From Inquilinus limosus DSM 16000 (lineage in GTDB: Bacteria; Pseudomonadota; Alphaproteobacteria; DSM-16000; Inquilinaceae): 64,000 nucleotides of DNA. The notes beneath the pieces were generated by a model that was not told where the DNA came from, did no database searches, and was given only the letters and a program-made list of their open reading frames with translations. Both the position numbers and the translations under genes were made by a program. Below are positions 1-7,192 of the stretch, one piece after another. Numbering within the stretch: the first letter of the stretch is position 1; each line of letters opens with the position of its first letter. The DNA is taken from contig NZ_AUHM01000040.1 in NCBI RefSeq assembly GCF_000423185.1, forward strand, positions 1 to 64,000, in the 5' to 3' direction.

Positions 1-1
1 A

Positions 2-283
2 GCCCTCGCCGCCATCACCGGCACCGCCCCCTATCCCCGAGAGAGCGGCGCTTGGCTCGGCAAACGCCACATCCGCGGCGGCCGCCGCGAACCCCGCAAC
101 CTGCTCTACCTCGCCGCTCTCTCCGCCACCCGCTCCTCCTCTGACCTCGCCGCCTGCTACAGCCGTCTCCGGGCCAGAGGCAAAGCCCCCAAGCTCGCTC
201 TCCTGGCCATCGCCAGAAAGCTCCTCACCCGCCTCAACGCCATGCTCAGAGATCACAAGCCCTGGATCGCTCTCCAAAACTGA
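2..283 (+). CDS. IS110-family transposase, C-terminal fragment (cut by left edge)
   Basis: The frame is open from base 2 to a TGA at 281-283 and gives the last 93 residues of a protein whose start lies outside the window. It shows the C-terminal block of IS110/IS116/IS902 transposases: a GTAPYPRESGAWLGKR-like stretch, an IRGGRREPRNLLYLAAL segment, then KLLTRLNAMLRDHKPW just before the stop. In this family the C-terminal domain carries the serine that works with an N-terminal DEDD domain. The upstream part cannot be seen, so I cannot say whether the element is intact. No terminal inverted repeats are expected for IS110 and none were seen. Confidence 0.85.
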   Translation, partial: ALAAITGTAPYPRESGAWLGKRHIRGGRREPRNLLYLAALSATRSSSDLAACYSRLRARGKAPKLALLAIARKLLTRLNAMLRDHKPWIALQN

Positions 284-299
284 CCCCTCCAAACACGGT

Positions 300-356
300 T
301 GCTCACCCGGTCTCGCTAACGCGAGCCCGACCTCTCCCGCATCCGGCGGGAGAGGC
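300..356 (+). repeat. Palindromic repeat, family C (half element)
   Basis: A small hairpin TCTCGC-TAAC-GCGAG is followed by a second hairpin, CCTCTCCCGC at 331-340 against GCGGGAGAGG at 346-355. The order (CACCCGG, small hairpin, CGACCTCTCCCGC hairpin) matches the right half of the element inside alr at 35009-35138. It sits 17 bases after the transposase stop. Confidence 0.75.
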
Positions 357-424
357 TATGCGAAGACGCTCGACATTCTGTCAGGCCGTGACGTGACCGG
401 GCCTCAATTCATCCGGCTCCAACC

Positions 425-523
425 CGTCATGGCGAGCCCCGCCCCTTACGCCTATTGGGGGGCGTGGCATCCCAGCGGCACAGATTCCTGGATGGCCACG
501 GCGCTGCGCGCCTCGCCATGACG
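425..523. repeat. Palindromic repeat, family A
   Basis: The ends are perfect inverted repeats, CGTCATGGCGAG at 425-436 and CTCGCCATGACG at 512-523, with inner GTGGCATCC and GGATGGCCAC arms. Further copies lie at 3665-3775, 3809-3860 (half) and 52237-52336. Together with the family C copy it accounts for most of the gene-free stretch 284-561. Confidence 0.8.
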
Positions 524-561
524 GGAAGGGACCGAAGACTCGATCTCAAAAGCCGCCAATA

Positions 562-1008
562 TCACTCCCGATCATCGAGAAGCCCGAGACCGGGAGAGCG
601 AATCTCCCTGCGCTCCTCCGCCGGAGTCTCCATCAGGCTGTCGGCCAGGGCGGATTGCAGCAGCGCCTGCAGCGCCCCGGTCCTGGTCCGGACCTCGGCC
701 ATGGCCTCCTCCAGCGCGGCGCGGTCGAGCGGATCGGCCCGCATCAGGGCGAACATGCGCTGCCGCGCCTCGAGCAGCCCGGCGACCGCCGCCCGCAGCT
801 CCGCCCGGTCCTGCAGCAGCCGGCGCAGCACGTCCCGGCGCAGCTCCGGCGGATAGGGCCGCATCACCGAGGCGGCGACGGCCTCCACGCGGCGGTCGAG
901 CCAGCGCCCGGCCAGCCAGGCGCCGCCCGCGAACAGGTTCAGGCACAGCGAGGCCGCCAGGGCGATGGCGAGGACCAGCATGGTCCTCCGGCGCGGCGCG
1001 GCGGTCAC
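562..1008 (-). CDS. Periplasmic metal-sensor-like protein (Metal_resist/CnrX type)
   Basis: A 148-residue protein with an N-terminal membrane anchor (about residues 9-30, LVLAIALAASLCLNLFAGGA) and a helical periplasmic part rich in Arg, Glu and Ala. The PYPPELRRDVLRRLL stretch and long amphipathic helices resemble the heavy-metal-resistance/periplasmic metal sensor family (CnrX/ZraP-like). Its ATG overlaps the stop of the upstream anti-sigma-like gene by four bases, so the two are probably co-translated. CnrX-type proteins signal through an ECF sigma/anti-sigma pair, as the gene order here suggests. No obvious Cys/His metal cluster is visible, so metal sensing is an inference from family and context. 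Confidence 0.65.
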   Translation of the reverse strand: MTAAPRRRTMLVLAIALAASLCLNLFAGGAWLAGRWLDRRVEAVAASVMRPYPPELRRDVLRRLLQDRAELRAAVAGLLEARQRMFALMRADPLDRAALEEAMAEVRTRTGALQALLQSALADSLMETPAEERREIRSPGLGLLDDRE

Positions 1009-1412
1009 AGCAGGCCTCCGATGTCACCTTGGCCGGCCGCCAGCCCGAGGACCGCGAGCGCCATGTCGAGATCGGCGCGGCCGGGCAGCGTCGCCAGCAC
1101 CAGCACGGCGCCGGCCGCGAGGGACAGCAGCGAGGCGCCCGCGCTCGCTGCCCAGAAGCGCCAGCCCGGCCGCCAGGCCCCCTCCTCCGCTTCGACGGCG
1201 GCCAGGATCCGGCCGATCTCCGCGGCGCCGAAGGGCGGCGGGCGGACCGCGCCGCCGACCGTGTCCTCGAAGGCGGCGAACCGCGCCAGCATCGCCGCCG
1301 CCGCCGGATCCTGGGCCAGAAGCCGCCGGGCGGATTCGGCCAGCTTCTGCGGCCAGCGGTCGAGATCGGCCCCGAAGCGGAGCAGCGCGTCGTCCAATTC
1401 GGCCCTGGTCAT
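1005..1412 (-). CDS. Anti-sigma-factor-like single-pass membrane protein
   Basis: A 135-residue protein. The cytosolic N-terminal half (MTRAELDDALLRFGADLDRW) is followed by one transmembrane segment at about residues 87-109 and a short periplasmic tail. Its start overlaps the ECF sigma stop by four bases (ATGA), and its own stop overlaps the next start in the same way. Size, topology and position between an ECF sigma gene and a metal-sensor-like gene are those of an anti-sigma factor. No zinc-binding HxxxCxxC motif is present, so if it is one it is not a zinc anti-sigma. Sequence alone does not fix the family. Confidence 0.6.
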   Translation of the reverse strand: MTRAELDDALLRFGADLDRWPQKLAESARRLLAQDPAAAAMLARFAAFEDTVGGAVRPPPFGAAEIGRILAAVEAEEGAWRPGWRFWAASAGASLLSLAAGAVLVLATLPGRADLDMALAVLGLAAGQGDIGGLL

Positions 1413-1978
1413 GGCTCCGTCTCCCTTTCCTCGATCATGGCCCGCAGCGTCCGCCGGGCGCGGACCAGAAGCTGCTCCGCCGCGCCTTCGCTGACGCCCA
1501 GGATGGCGGCGATCTCGGCATTGCTCCGCCCGCCCTGGACGGCCAGCAGCAGCGCCAGGCGCTGCCGCTCCGGCAGGGTCCGGATCATCCGGGCGACCGC
1601 GGCGAGGCGGTCTCGGCCGGCCAGCCCGGCCAGCGCGCTGGGCGCGTCGTCGGCCGGCTCCGGCGCCTCCGCGAAGGGCAGCCAGCGCCGCCGGCGCCGG
1701 CGCCGCGCCTGGTCCAGGCAGCGATTGGCGACGACCCGGTACAGCCAGGTCGTGAACGCCGCCTGGCCGGGCGTCCAGGCGTCGGGCCGCCGCCACAGCA
1801 TCAGGAACACGTCCTGCACGATGTCGTCGGCCTCCGCCGCCCGACCGCCGAAGGCCAGCGCCAGGCCGCGCACCCTGTCGCCATGGCGGCGCATGAGGGC
1901 GGCGAAGGCGCGCCGATCCCCCCCGGCGATGCGGACCAGCAGATCCGCATCGGCCAAAGCCTCCTCCCCCTCCGCCAT
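1409..1978 (-). CDS. ECF-family RNA polymerase sigma factor
   Basis: A 189-residue sigma-70 family protein with regions 2 and 4 only. Region 2 covers about residues 10-90 and includes DDIVQDVFLMLWRRPDAW and FTTWLYRVVANRCLDQ. An Arg-rich linker follows, then region 4 with LPERQRLALLLAVQGG and the helix-turn-helix SNAEIAAILGVSEGAAEQLL. It would direct RNA polymerase to a small regulon, probably including its own operon. It is followed by the overlapping anti-sigma-like gene and preceded by two small secreted-protein genes at short spacing. The target promoters cannot be read from this window. Confidence 0.9.
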   Translation of the reverse strand: MAEGEEALADADLLVRIAGGDRRAFAALMRRHGDRVRGLALAFGGRAAEADDIVQDVFLMLWRRPDAWTPGQAAFTTWLYRVVANRCLDQARRRRRRRWLPFAEAPEPADDAPSALAGLAGRDRLAAVARMIRTLPERQRLALLLAVQGGRSNAEIAAILGVSEGAAEQLLVRARRTLRAMIEERETEP

Positions 1979-2009
1979 GCCGCCATTCCGCGCTTGATGA
2001 GAACTGGCG

Positions 2010-2312
2010 TCAGAACCGGCGCCAGAACCGGCCGGCCGGGAAGCTTCGGCCAGCGGGTCCGGTGACGGTGCGGTAACCGTAGCTGCGGAACGGGCCCTGA
2101 ACCACCCCGCCGGAACGGGACCAGGACCGGCCGCCGGGGCCGGTGGCCTGGACCGAACGGCTGCAGGCGTGGTTGCCGCACTGCCCGGTGATCGTCCGGG
2201 TTCCCCCGTGCGGACCGGTCCAGCTACGCGACCAGTCGTCGGCGGCAGCCGGGCCGGCGGCCAGAAGGAGTCCGGCCATTGTCACGACGGCCGCCATGGT
2301 GAGCCTGATCAT
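2010..2312 (-). CDS. Small secreted protein with TGP-G repeats, unknown function
   Basis: A 100-residue protein with a clear signal peptide (MIRLTMAAVVTMAGLLLAAG, cleavage likely after AAADD). The mature part is Gly/Ser/Arg-rich and repeats a loose unit three times: TGPHGGTRTITG, TGPGGRSWSRSGG and TGPAGRSFPAG. Two cysteines (QCGNHAC) could form a disulfide. It lies 31 bp upstream of the ECF sigma gene and 21 bp downstream of the EF-hand gene on the same strand, so it is probably in the same operon. I do not recognise a named family. Confidence 0.7.
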   Translation of the reverse strand: MIRLTMAAVVTMAGLLLAAGPAAADDWSRSWTGPHGGTRTITGQCGNHACSRSVQATGPGGRSWSRSGGVVQGPFRSYGYRTVTGPAGRSFPAGRFWRRF

Positions 2313-2333
2313 GATCCCTCCTCTCCGCCCGTC

Positions 2334-2771
2334 TCAGCGGGCCTGCGCGATAGCGGCCGCGAACTGCGCCCTGGTGACGCCGCGGCCGGTGGTGTCGAGT
2401 CGGTCGAACCAGGACGTCCCGGCCACGAACTCGTCGTGCGAGACCAGCCCGTCGCGGTTCCGGTCCAGCGCGGCCAGGCGTTCGCCCTGCCCTTCGGCGA
2501 AGCGCTCGAACCGTCTGGCGCGTGACCGGGCCTGGTTCCGGGCTGCCCCGGCCTCGGCGACCGTCAGCACGCCGTCATGGTCGGCGTCGAGGCGGTCGAA
2601 CATGCGGCTGCGGACGGCCTGGACCTCGGCCCGGGTCAGGACACCGTCGTGATCGGCGTCGATCCGTTCGAACATCTTGTCCGCGAGCCGGCCCGGCTGC
2701 TGCGCCTGGGCGGCGTCGCCGCCCAGGACGGCCGCGGCCAGGGCGATGGCGAGCCCTCTGGCGATATGCAT
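2334..2771 (-). CDS. Secreted EF-hand calcium-binding protein
   Basis: A 145-residue protein with a signal peptide (MHIARGLAIALAAAVLGGDA). Three good EF-hand loops are visible: DADHDGVLTRAE, DADHDGVLTVAE (a near-copy of the first) and DRNRDGLVSHDE. A degenerate fourth is DTTGRGVTRAQF. Each good loop has Asp at positions 1, 3 and 5, Gly at 6 and Glu at 12, the residues that coordinate calcium. It is probably exported to the periplasm and is the first gene of the apparent sigma-factor operon. Linking calcium binding to the sigma factor is an inference from gene order. Confidence 0.88.
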   Translation of the reverse strand: MHIARGLAIALAAAVLGGDAAQAQQPGRLADKMFERIDADHDGVLTRAEVQAVRSRMFDRLDADHDGVLTVAEAGAARNQARSRARRFERFAEGQGERLAALDRNRDGLVSHDEFVAGTSWFDRLDTTGRGVTRAQFAAAIAQAR

Positions 2772-2933
2772 GACTGCTGTCTCCTCCGCTTGGCATCCGG
2801 ATCATCCGGATCACGGCCGCTTGAACGCCGCCGGGCGGATGTCCCTACGCGGATGTCTTGCCGGCGCCGGAGCAAGAACAGAAATCGAACAAGAGCATTG
2901 CCTCGGCCCCCGCTTCGGGGCTACATCCGGACG

Positions 2934-3641
2934 ATGCCGACGCGAACCATCCCGCTCCGCGACCACGCCTTCCGCCCCGACCCGTCGGGGGTGCTGTGGT
3001 GGCCGGAGCGGCGCTGGCTGCTGGTCGCCGACCTGCATCTGGAGAAGGCGACGGCGCTGGCGCGGCGCTCGCGCCGCCTGCTGCCGCCCTATGACAGCAC
3101 CGCGACCCTGGCCCGGCTGGGCGCGGCGATCGACCGGCTGGATCCGGCAACGGTGGTCGCGCTCGGCGACAGCTTCCATGATTCGGAGGGGGCCGACCGC
3201 CTCGCCGCCGACGATCTGGCGACGTTGGCCCGGCTGGCGCAAGGGCGCGACTGGATCTGGGTGCTGGGCAACCACGATCCGGATCTGCCCGCCTCCCTTC
3301 CCGGCGACCGGACCGAGGAGCTGCGGGTCGACGGCCTGGTCTGCCGCCACGCCGCCCGGCCGGACGCCGCCGGCGAGATTTCCGGCCACTATCACCCCAA
3401 GGCGGCGGTCGACAGCCGCGCCGGCCGCGTGACCGGCCGCTGCTTCGTCGCCGATGAGGACCGGCTGGTGCTGCCGGCCTTCGGCGCCTACACCGGCGGC
3501 CTCGACGTGCTCGATCCCGCCATCCGCGGGCTGCTGGCCCCGGCCTTCCATGTCTGGCTGATCGGCCGCACCGGTCTGCACCGCTTCCCCGGCGCGCGCC
3601 TGTCGCCGATCGCGCTGCGGTTCGTCGACAGCGTCGCCTGA
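2934..3641 (+). CDS. pdeM: PdeM-type metallophosphoesterase (ligase-associated DNA damage response)
   Basis: A 235-residue calcineurin-fold phosphoesterase. The metal-binding motifs are LLVADLHLEKATAL (the DxH block, about residues 29-42), ALGDSFHDSEG (GDxxHD) and VLGNHDPDLP (GNHD), ending in SGHYHPKA (GHxH). Length and motifs fit PdeM, an enzyme often encoded beside a ligase-associated helicase and exonuclease, though none of those genes is here. The ATG at 2934 was chosen because the open frame upstream overlaps the divergent EF-hand gene and has no family similarity. It is flanked downstream by repeats. Confidence 0.8.
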   Translation: MPTRTIPLRDHAFRPDPSGVLWWPERRWLLVADLHLEKATALARRSRRLLPPYDSTATLARLGAAIDRLDPATVVALGDSFHDSEGADRLAADDLATLARLAQGRDWIWVLGNHDPDLPASLPGDRTEELRVDGLVCRHAARPDAAGEISGHYHPKAAVDSRAGRVTGRCFVADEDRLVLPAFGAYTGGLDVLDPAIRGLLAPAFHVWLIGRTGLHRFPGARLSPIALRFVDSVA

Positions 3642-3664
3642 CGGCCCTTTCCGCCGCGACACCC

Positions 3665-3775
3665 CGTCATGGCGAGCCCCCGGGGGGGTGGCCATCCGGA
3701 ATGCTTAGGCCTGCTCCGGCTGCGCGACTGGATGGCCCACGCTTCGCTCGCCATGACGGTATGGGGGCATGTGCC
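3665..3775. repeat. Palindromic repeat, family A
   Basis: The ends CGTCATGGCGAG (3665-3676) and CTCGCCATGACG (3747-3758) are perfect inverted repeats. The right flank continues with TATGGGGGCATGT, which recurs inverted at the left flank of the copy at 52237-52336, so the element extends past the core palindrome. The gene-free stretch 3642-3964 is filled by this copy, a half copy and a family C element. Confidence 0.75.
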
Positions 3776-3808
3776 TGCTCTCGGTCGGCAACCCACTCCA
3801 TCCAATTT

Positions 3809-3860
3809 CGTCATGGCGAGCCCGCAGGGGCGTGGCCATCCAGGCGGCACCGGCCCCGGC
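3809..3860 (+). repeat. Half copy of palindromic repeat, family A
   Basis: The left end CGTCATGGCGAG at 3809-3820 and the following GCGTGGCCATCCAG match the left arm of the other family A copies. No CTCGCCATGACG right end follows, so this is a truncated copy. The right limit is approximate. Confidence 0.6.
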
Positions 3861-3929
3861 ATAGCGCTGATGATTCGATCGGATGCGGTTTCTCTTGCTT
3901 AATTGTTCCTGTTGGTGCGGCCCCAGCTC

Positions 3930-3982
3930 CCCTCTCCTCGGGGAGAGGGAGGGGCCGGTTCGCGTCAGCGAATGGGAGGGTG
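3930..3982 (-). repeat. Palindromic repeat, family C, overlapping the hda 3' end
   Basis: Hairpin CCCTCTCC-TCGG-GGAGAGGG lies at 3930-3949 and a second hairpin TTCGC-GTCA-GCGAA at 3959-3972. Read on the minus strand, the order (TCACCC, small hairpin with a TGAC loop, CTCTCCC hairpin) follows the family C plan seen in alr. The last codons and TGA stop of hda lie inside it. Confidence 0.6.
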
Positions 3983-4690
3983 ATGCGGACCGTGCCGCTG
4001 GGCAGCCTCCGCCAGGATCGAGCGCACCAGCGGCAAGGTGATCGAGCGGCCCTGGGCCAGGCTGGCGGCGTCGATCTCGCCCACCAGCCGCCGCGCCTCG
4101 GCGAAGCTGCGCTCCATCCGAGCCAGCATCGCCTGCACGATCTCCGGCCCCACCGCCAGCTGGCGGTCGGCGAACAGCTTGGCCAGCACCTGCGCCAGCA
4201 GCACGTCGTCCGGCTCGCCGACGCCCACCGCCGGCGCCGCCTTCAGCCGCGAGGCCAGGTCCGGCAGCGCCACCGGCCAGCGCGCCGGCGGCTCGCGCGC
4301 CGCCAGCAGCAGGAAGCCGCCGGCCTCCTTCAGCAGGTTGTGCAGGTGGAACAGCGCCCGCTCCGCCGCCGCGTCGCCGGCCACCCGGTCGGCGTCGTCC
4401 AGCGCCACCGCCCCGTCGGCCGCGAGTTCGGCGGGATCCGCCGCGGCCAGATCGGCCCCGGTCAGGCGCCGGGCGCCGGCGCGCTGCGCCCAGATGCCGA
4501 GCAGATGGCTCTTCCCCGCCCCCGGCGCACCGTGCAGGGCCAGGGCCGGCGCCGGCCAGTCCGGCCAGCGCGCGATCCACTCCGCGGCCTCGCGGTTGCT
4601 GTCGGCGACGATGAAATCCTCGGGCCCCAAAGCGGGGGGCAGCGACAGGTCGAAGACGAACTGCGCCACCTCTCCGGAAGTCTTGCTCAT
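3965..4690 (-). CDS. hdaA: DnaA-related regulatory inactivator Hda (HdaA)
   Basis: A 241-residue AAA+ protein similar to the ATPase part of DnaA but without the C-terminal DNA-binding domain. It has a Walker A motif GAPGAGKSH (about residues 54-62), a Walker B-like AVALDDADRV (about 95-104) and a C-terminal lid. Hda works with the DNA clamp to convert DnaA-ATP to DnaA-ADP after initiation. Its ATG overlaps the upstream transporter stop by four bases. The C-terminal HHPPIR and stop fall in a palindromic repeat, so the last residues may not be native. DnaA-box-like sites occur before dnaB elsewhere in this window. Confidence 0.82.
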   Translation of the reverse strand: MSKTSGEVAQFVFDLSLPPALGPEDFIVADSNREAAEWIARWPDWPAPALALHGAPGAGKSHLLGIWAQRAGARRLTGADLAAADPAELAADGAVALDDADRVAGDAAAERALFHLHNLLKEAGGFLLLAAREPPARWPVALPDLASRLKAAPAVGVGEPDDVLLAQVLAKLFADRQLAVGPEIVQAMLARMERSFAEARRLVGEIDAASLAQGRSITLPLVRSILAEAAQRHGPHHPPIR

Positions 4691-5781
4691 GAGACGGTGG
4701 GGAGGTCCATGTCCGGCGGATCGGCGGGTGGCCGCCCGTACAGCGCACTCTGGCGGTAGCGCTGCAGGGCGAAGCGCGTCAGCACGCCGATCACGGCCGC
4801 CACCGGCACCGCCAGCATCACGCCGGTGAAGCCGAACAGGCTGCCGGCGGCGAGCAGCGCGAAGATCACCCAGACCGGATGCAGGCCGACGGAATCGCCG
4901 ACCAGCTTCGGGGTGACGAAGTTCCCCTCCAGGAACTGGCCGAGGATGAAGATGCCCAGCACCAGCGCCCACATCGTCCAGTCGTCGTACTGGACGAGCG
5001 AGATGCCGACCGAGCTGACGAGGCCGACCAGAGAGCCGACGTAGGGGATGATCGACAGCACCCCGGTCACGAGGCCGACCAGCAGGCCGAAATTCAGCCC
5101 GACCATGCTGAGGGCGATGGCGTAGAACAGGCCCAGCAGCAGGCAGACGGTCAGCTGGCCGCGGATGAAGCGCGACAGGGTCTGGTTCACCTCGCGCCCC
5201 AGGCCGCGGATGGTCTCGCGATGCGCCACCGGCAGGTTGTGGTCGATCACCCCGACCATGTGGTCCCAGTCGCGCAGCATGTAGAAGGCGACGACCGGGG
5301 TGATGAACAGCAGCGACAGCAGGTCGATCAGGGCCATGCCGCCCTGCCACAGGCTGCCGAGCACGGTGCCGACCCAGGACACGGCGGTGCCGACATACTG
5401 GCTGACCGCCCGCTGGATCTCGTTGAAGTCGGATTCCGAGACGCGGTGGCGCAGCTCGGCGATCAGCGGCTGCAGCCGTGCCCCGGCGCGCGCCACGTAC
5501 TCGGGCACGGCCGAGAGCAGGCCGGTCAGTTGGTTCACCAGGATCGGGACCACGATCAGCATGGCCAGGATCGCCAGCAGCACGAACAGCAGCAGCAGCA
5601 CCGTCGTCGCCAGCCAGCGCACCATCCCCAGGCGCTGCAGCCGGTCGCACACCGGGTCCAGCAGGTAGGCGATGATCATGCCGGTGACGAAGGGCGCCAG
5701 CACGCCCCGCAGCAGCCACACCAGGAGGCAGAAGACGACGAAGCCGATCAGCCAGAAGCGGATTTGGGCCGATCCGTTCAC
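4687..5781 (-). CDS. AI-2E family (PerM/TqsA-like) membrane transporter
   Basis: A 364-residue integral membrane protein with about eight hydrophobic segments. The family signatures lie in the C-terminal half: YVGSLVGLVSS, FILGQFLEGNFVTPKLVGDS and LHPVWVIFALLAAGSLFGF. The family exports small molecules, AI-2 in TqsA and probably others; the substrate here is unknown. I placed the start at a GTG (5781) because it overlaps the stop of the upstream CDP-alcohol transferase gene as GTGA and gives the usual N-terminus. It is the third gene of a four-gene operon ending in hda. Confidence 0.85.
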   Translation of the reverse strand: MNGSAQIRFWLIGFVVFCLLVWLLRGVLAPFVTGMIIAYLLDPVCDRLQRLGMVRWLATTVLLLLFVLLAILAMLIVVPILVNQLTGLLSAVPEYVARAGARLQPLIAELRHRVSESDFNEIQRAVSQYVGTAVSWVGTVLGSLWQGGMALIDLLSLLFITPVVAFYMLRDWDHMVGVIDHNLPVAHRETIRGLGREVNQTLSRFIRGQLTVCLLLGLFYAIALSMVGLNFGLLVGLVTGVLSIIPYVGSLVGLVSSVGISLVQYDDWTMWALVLGIFILGQFLEGNFVTPKLVGDSVGLHPVWVIFALLAAGSLFGFTGVMLAVPVAAVIGVLTRFALQRYRQSALYGRPPADPPDMDLPTVS

Positions 5782-6377
5782 GCGTGCGCCCCGGCCGGAG
5801 TGAAGAAGCGGCGGACGGTCTCGCGCAGATAGCCGATCGCCGAGAGCGTGGTGGTCGCCGCCACCACCCAGATCAGCACGGCGATCGCGCCGCTGGCGTC
5901 GACATGGAGCCCGGGCGCCGCCATCACCAGCACCACCAGCGCGATCTGCATCACGGTGTTGAGCTTGCTGATCATCGACGGAGTCAGCGAACGGGTGCCG
6001 CGGCCGGCGAAATGCAGCACCACCACGCCCAGCACCAGGCCGATGTCGCGCGCCACCACCAGCGCCACCAGCCAGACCGGCAGCGCCGCCATCCAGGTCA
6101 GGGCGAGATAGGTGCCGACCAGCAGGGACTTGTCGGCGATCGGGTCGAGATAGCTGCCCAGCGCCGTCCGCGCCTGCAGCCAGCGGGCCAGAATGCCGTC
6201 GATGGCATCGGTCAGCGCCGCCGCCGCGAACATCCAGAAGGCCGTGACCAGGCGTCCGTCCAGGATCAGCCAGATGGTGACCGGGGCCACGGCGAGCCGG
6301 GCCAGACTGAGCAGGTTCGGCAGGTATCGGACCAAGCGGCGCAAAGGGACCGACCTCGATGATGAAGGTGTCGTCAC
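5778..6377 (-). CDS. CDP-alcohol phosphatidyltransferase (PgsA-like)
   Basis: A 199-residue membrane enzyme with the CDP-alcohol transferase signature DAIDGILAR...GSYLDPIADK (DGxxAR-x8-GxxxDxxxD, about residues 57-83), whose Asp residues bind Mg and the CDP-lipid. Several transmembrane helices surround it. PgsA makes phosphatidylglycerol phosphate; some relatives make cardiolipin or other phospholipids, so the exact product is not certain. It lies between the DUF2066-like gene (6 bp upstream) and the AI-2E transporter gene (four-base overlap). Confidence 0.85.
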   Translation of the reverse strand: MTTPSSSRSVPLRRLVRYLPNLLSLARLAVAPVTIWLILDGRLVTAFWMFAAAALTDAIDGILARWLQARTALGSYLDPIADKSLLVGTYLALTWMAALPVWLVALVVARDIGLVLGVVVLHFAGRGTRSLTPSMISKLNTVMQIALVVLVMAAPGLHVDASGAIAVLIWVVAATTTLSAIGYLRETVRRFFTPAGAHA

Positions 6378-6383
6378 GCCGGG

Positions 6384-7106
6384 CTACATTCCGCCGGTGC
6401 GATGCAGCTCGAGCGACTGGGCGCCCTGCTGGACCGCCAGGCCCTGCTGCGCCAGGATCTGGTTGAGCTGGGTCTGGTCGCCCGGGAAGCGCAGCTCCAG
6501 CACCGCCTGCCGCGCCGTCAGGCTGACCAGCGAGGAACTGACCATGCCGCCGAGGCGGGTCAGCCGGCCCTGGACGTCGTACCAGTCCGCCGGCGCCGCG
6601 ATCGGCACCACGACGGTGACGGATCCCCGCGCCACGAAACCGGGCGCAGCTCCGGGCTGCGGCAGGGTCCCGGGTGCACCGGGCGTGGTCGTGGTGATCT
6701 GCGGCGCACCGCTGCCCAGCAGCTGCTGCACCCCGGCGCTGCGAAAGGTGTAGGCCAGGGTGGCGGCGTAGCGCCCGGGCGCGGTCTGCTCGGACTTCAC
6801 CTGGAAGCTCTGCACCAGCCGCTCGACATCGGCGTCGGACATGCCGGAGACGCGGCCCGGATCGGCGCCGATCTGCTGCAGCAGCTGCTGCAGCGCCTTG
6901 CGCGGGCCCTGGGCGAAAGCCTTGGTGCGGGCCTCGGTCGCGTTCGCGGCGGTCGCCTCGACCGCGACGTTGTCGACGGAGTAGCCGGAGGCGCTGCCCG
7001 CGATCGGCGCCCCGCCGGGTGTCGGGGTCTGGGCGCGGACCGGCGCCAGCTCGGCACAGAGCACCGCAGCCGCCAGAGCCAGGGTCGATCCGATGCGAAG
7101 CATCAT
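6384..7106 (-). CDS. Exported DUF2066-like protein
   Basis: A 240-residue protein with a signal peptide ([20 protein letters not shown], cleavage near VRAQ). The segment [20 protein letters not shown] and the following QLLQQIGAD stretch resemble DUF2066 proteins, often found upstream of a CDP-alcohol transferase, an AI-2E transporter and hda in alphaproteobacteria. It is the first gene of that operon, divergent from purM with 86 bp between the starts. The function is unknown. A Pro/Gly/Thr-rich linker (about residues 130-155) separates two folded parts. Confidence 0.7.
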   Translation of the reverse strand: MMLRIGSTLALAAAVLCAELAPVRAQTPTPGGAPIAGSASGYSVDNVAVEATAANATEARTKAFAQGPRKALQQLLQQIGADPGRVSGMSDADVERLVQSFQVKSEQTAPGRYAATLAYTFRSAGVQQLLGSGAPQITTTTPGAPGTLPQPGAAPGFVARGSVTVVVPIAAPADWYDVQGRLTRLGGMVSSSLVSLTARQAVLELRFPGDQTQLNQILAQQGLAVQQGAQSLELHRTGGM

Positions 7107-7192
7107 TGCAAAGCCTTCCGGTTCCGCTATGGTCCGCGCCCATCCGCACGGATAATCCGTCCTTATATAGCACCCCTCTTTGCGAGGTCATC

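Noticed and set aside
2577-2933. Upstream extension of PdeM
   Set aside because: It overlaps the EF-hand gene and lacks family similarity.
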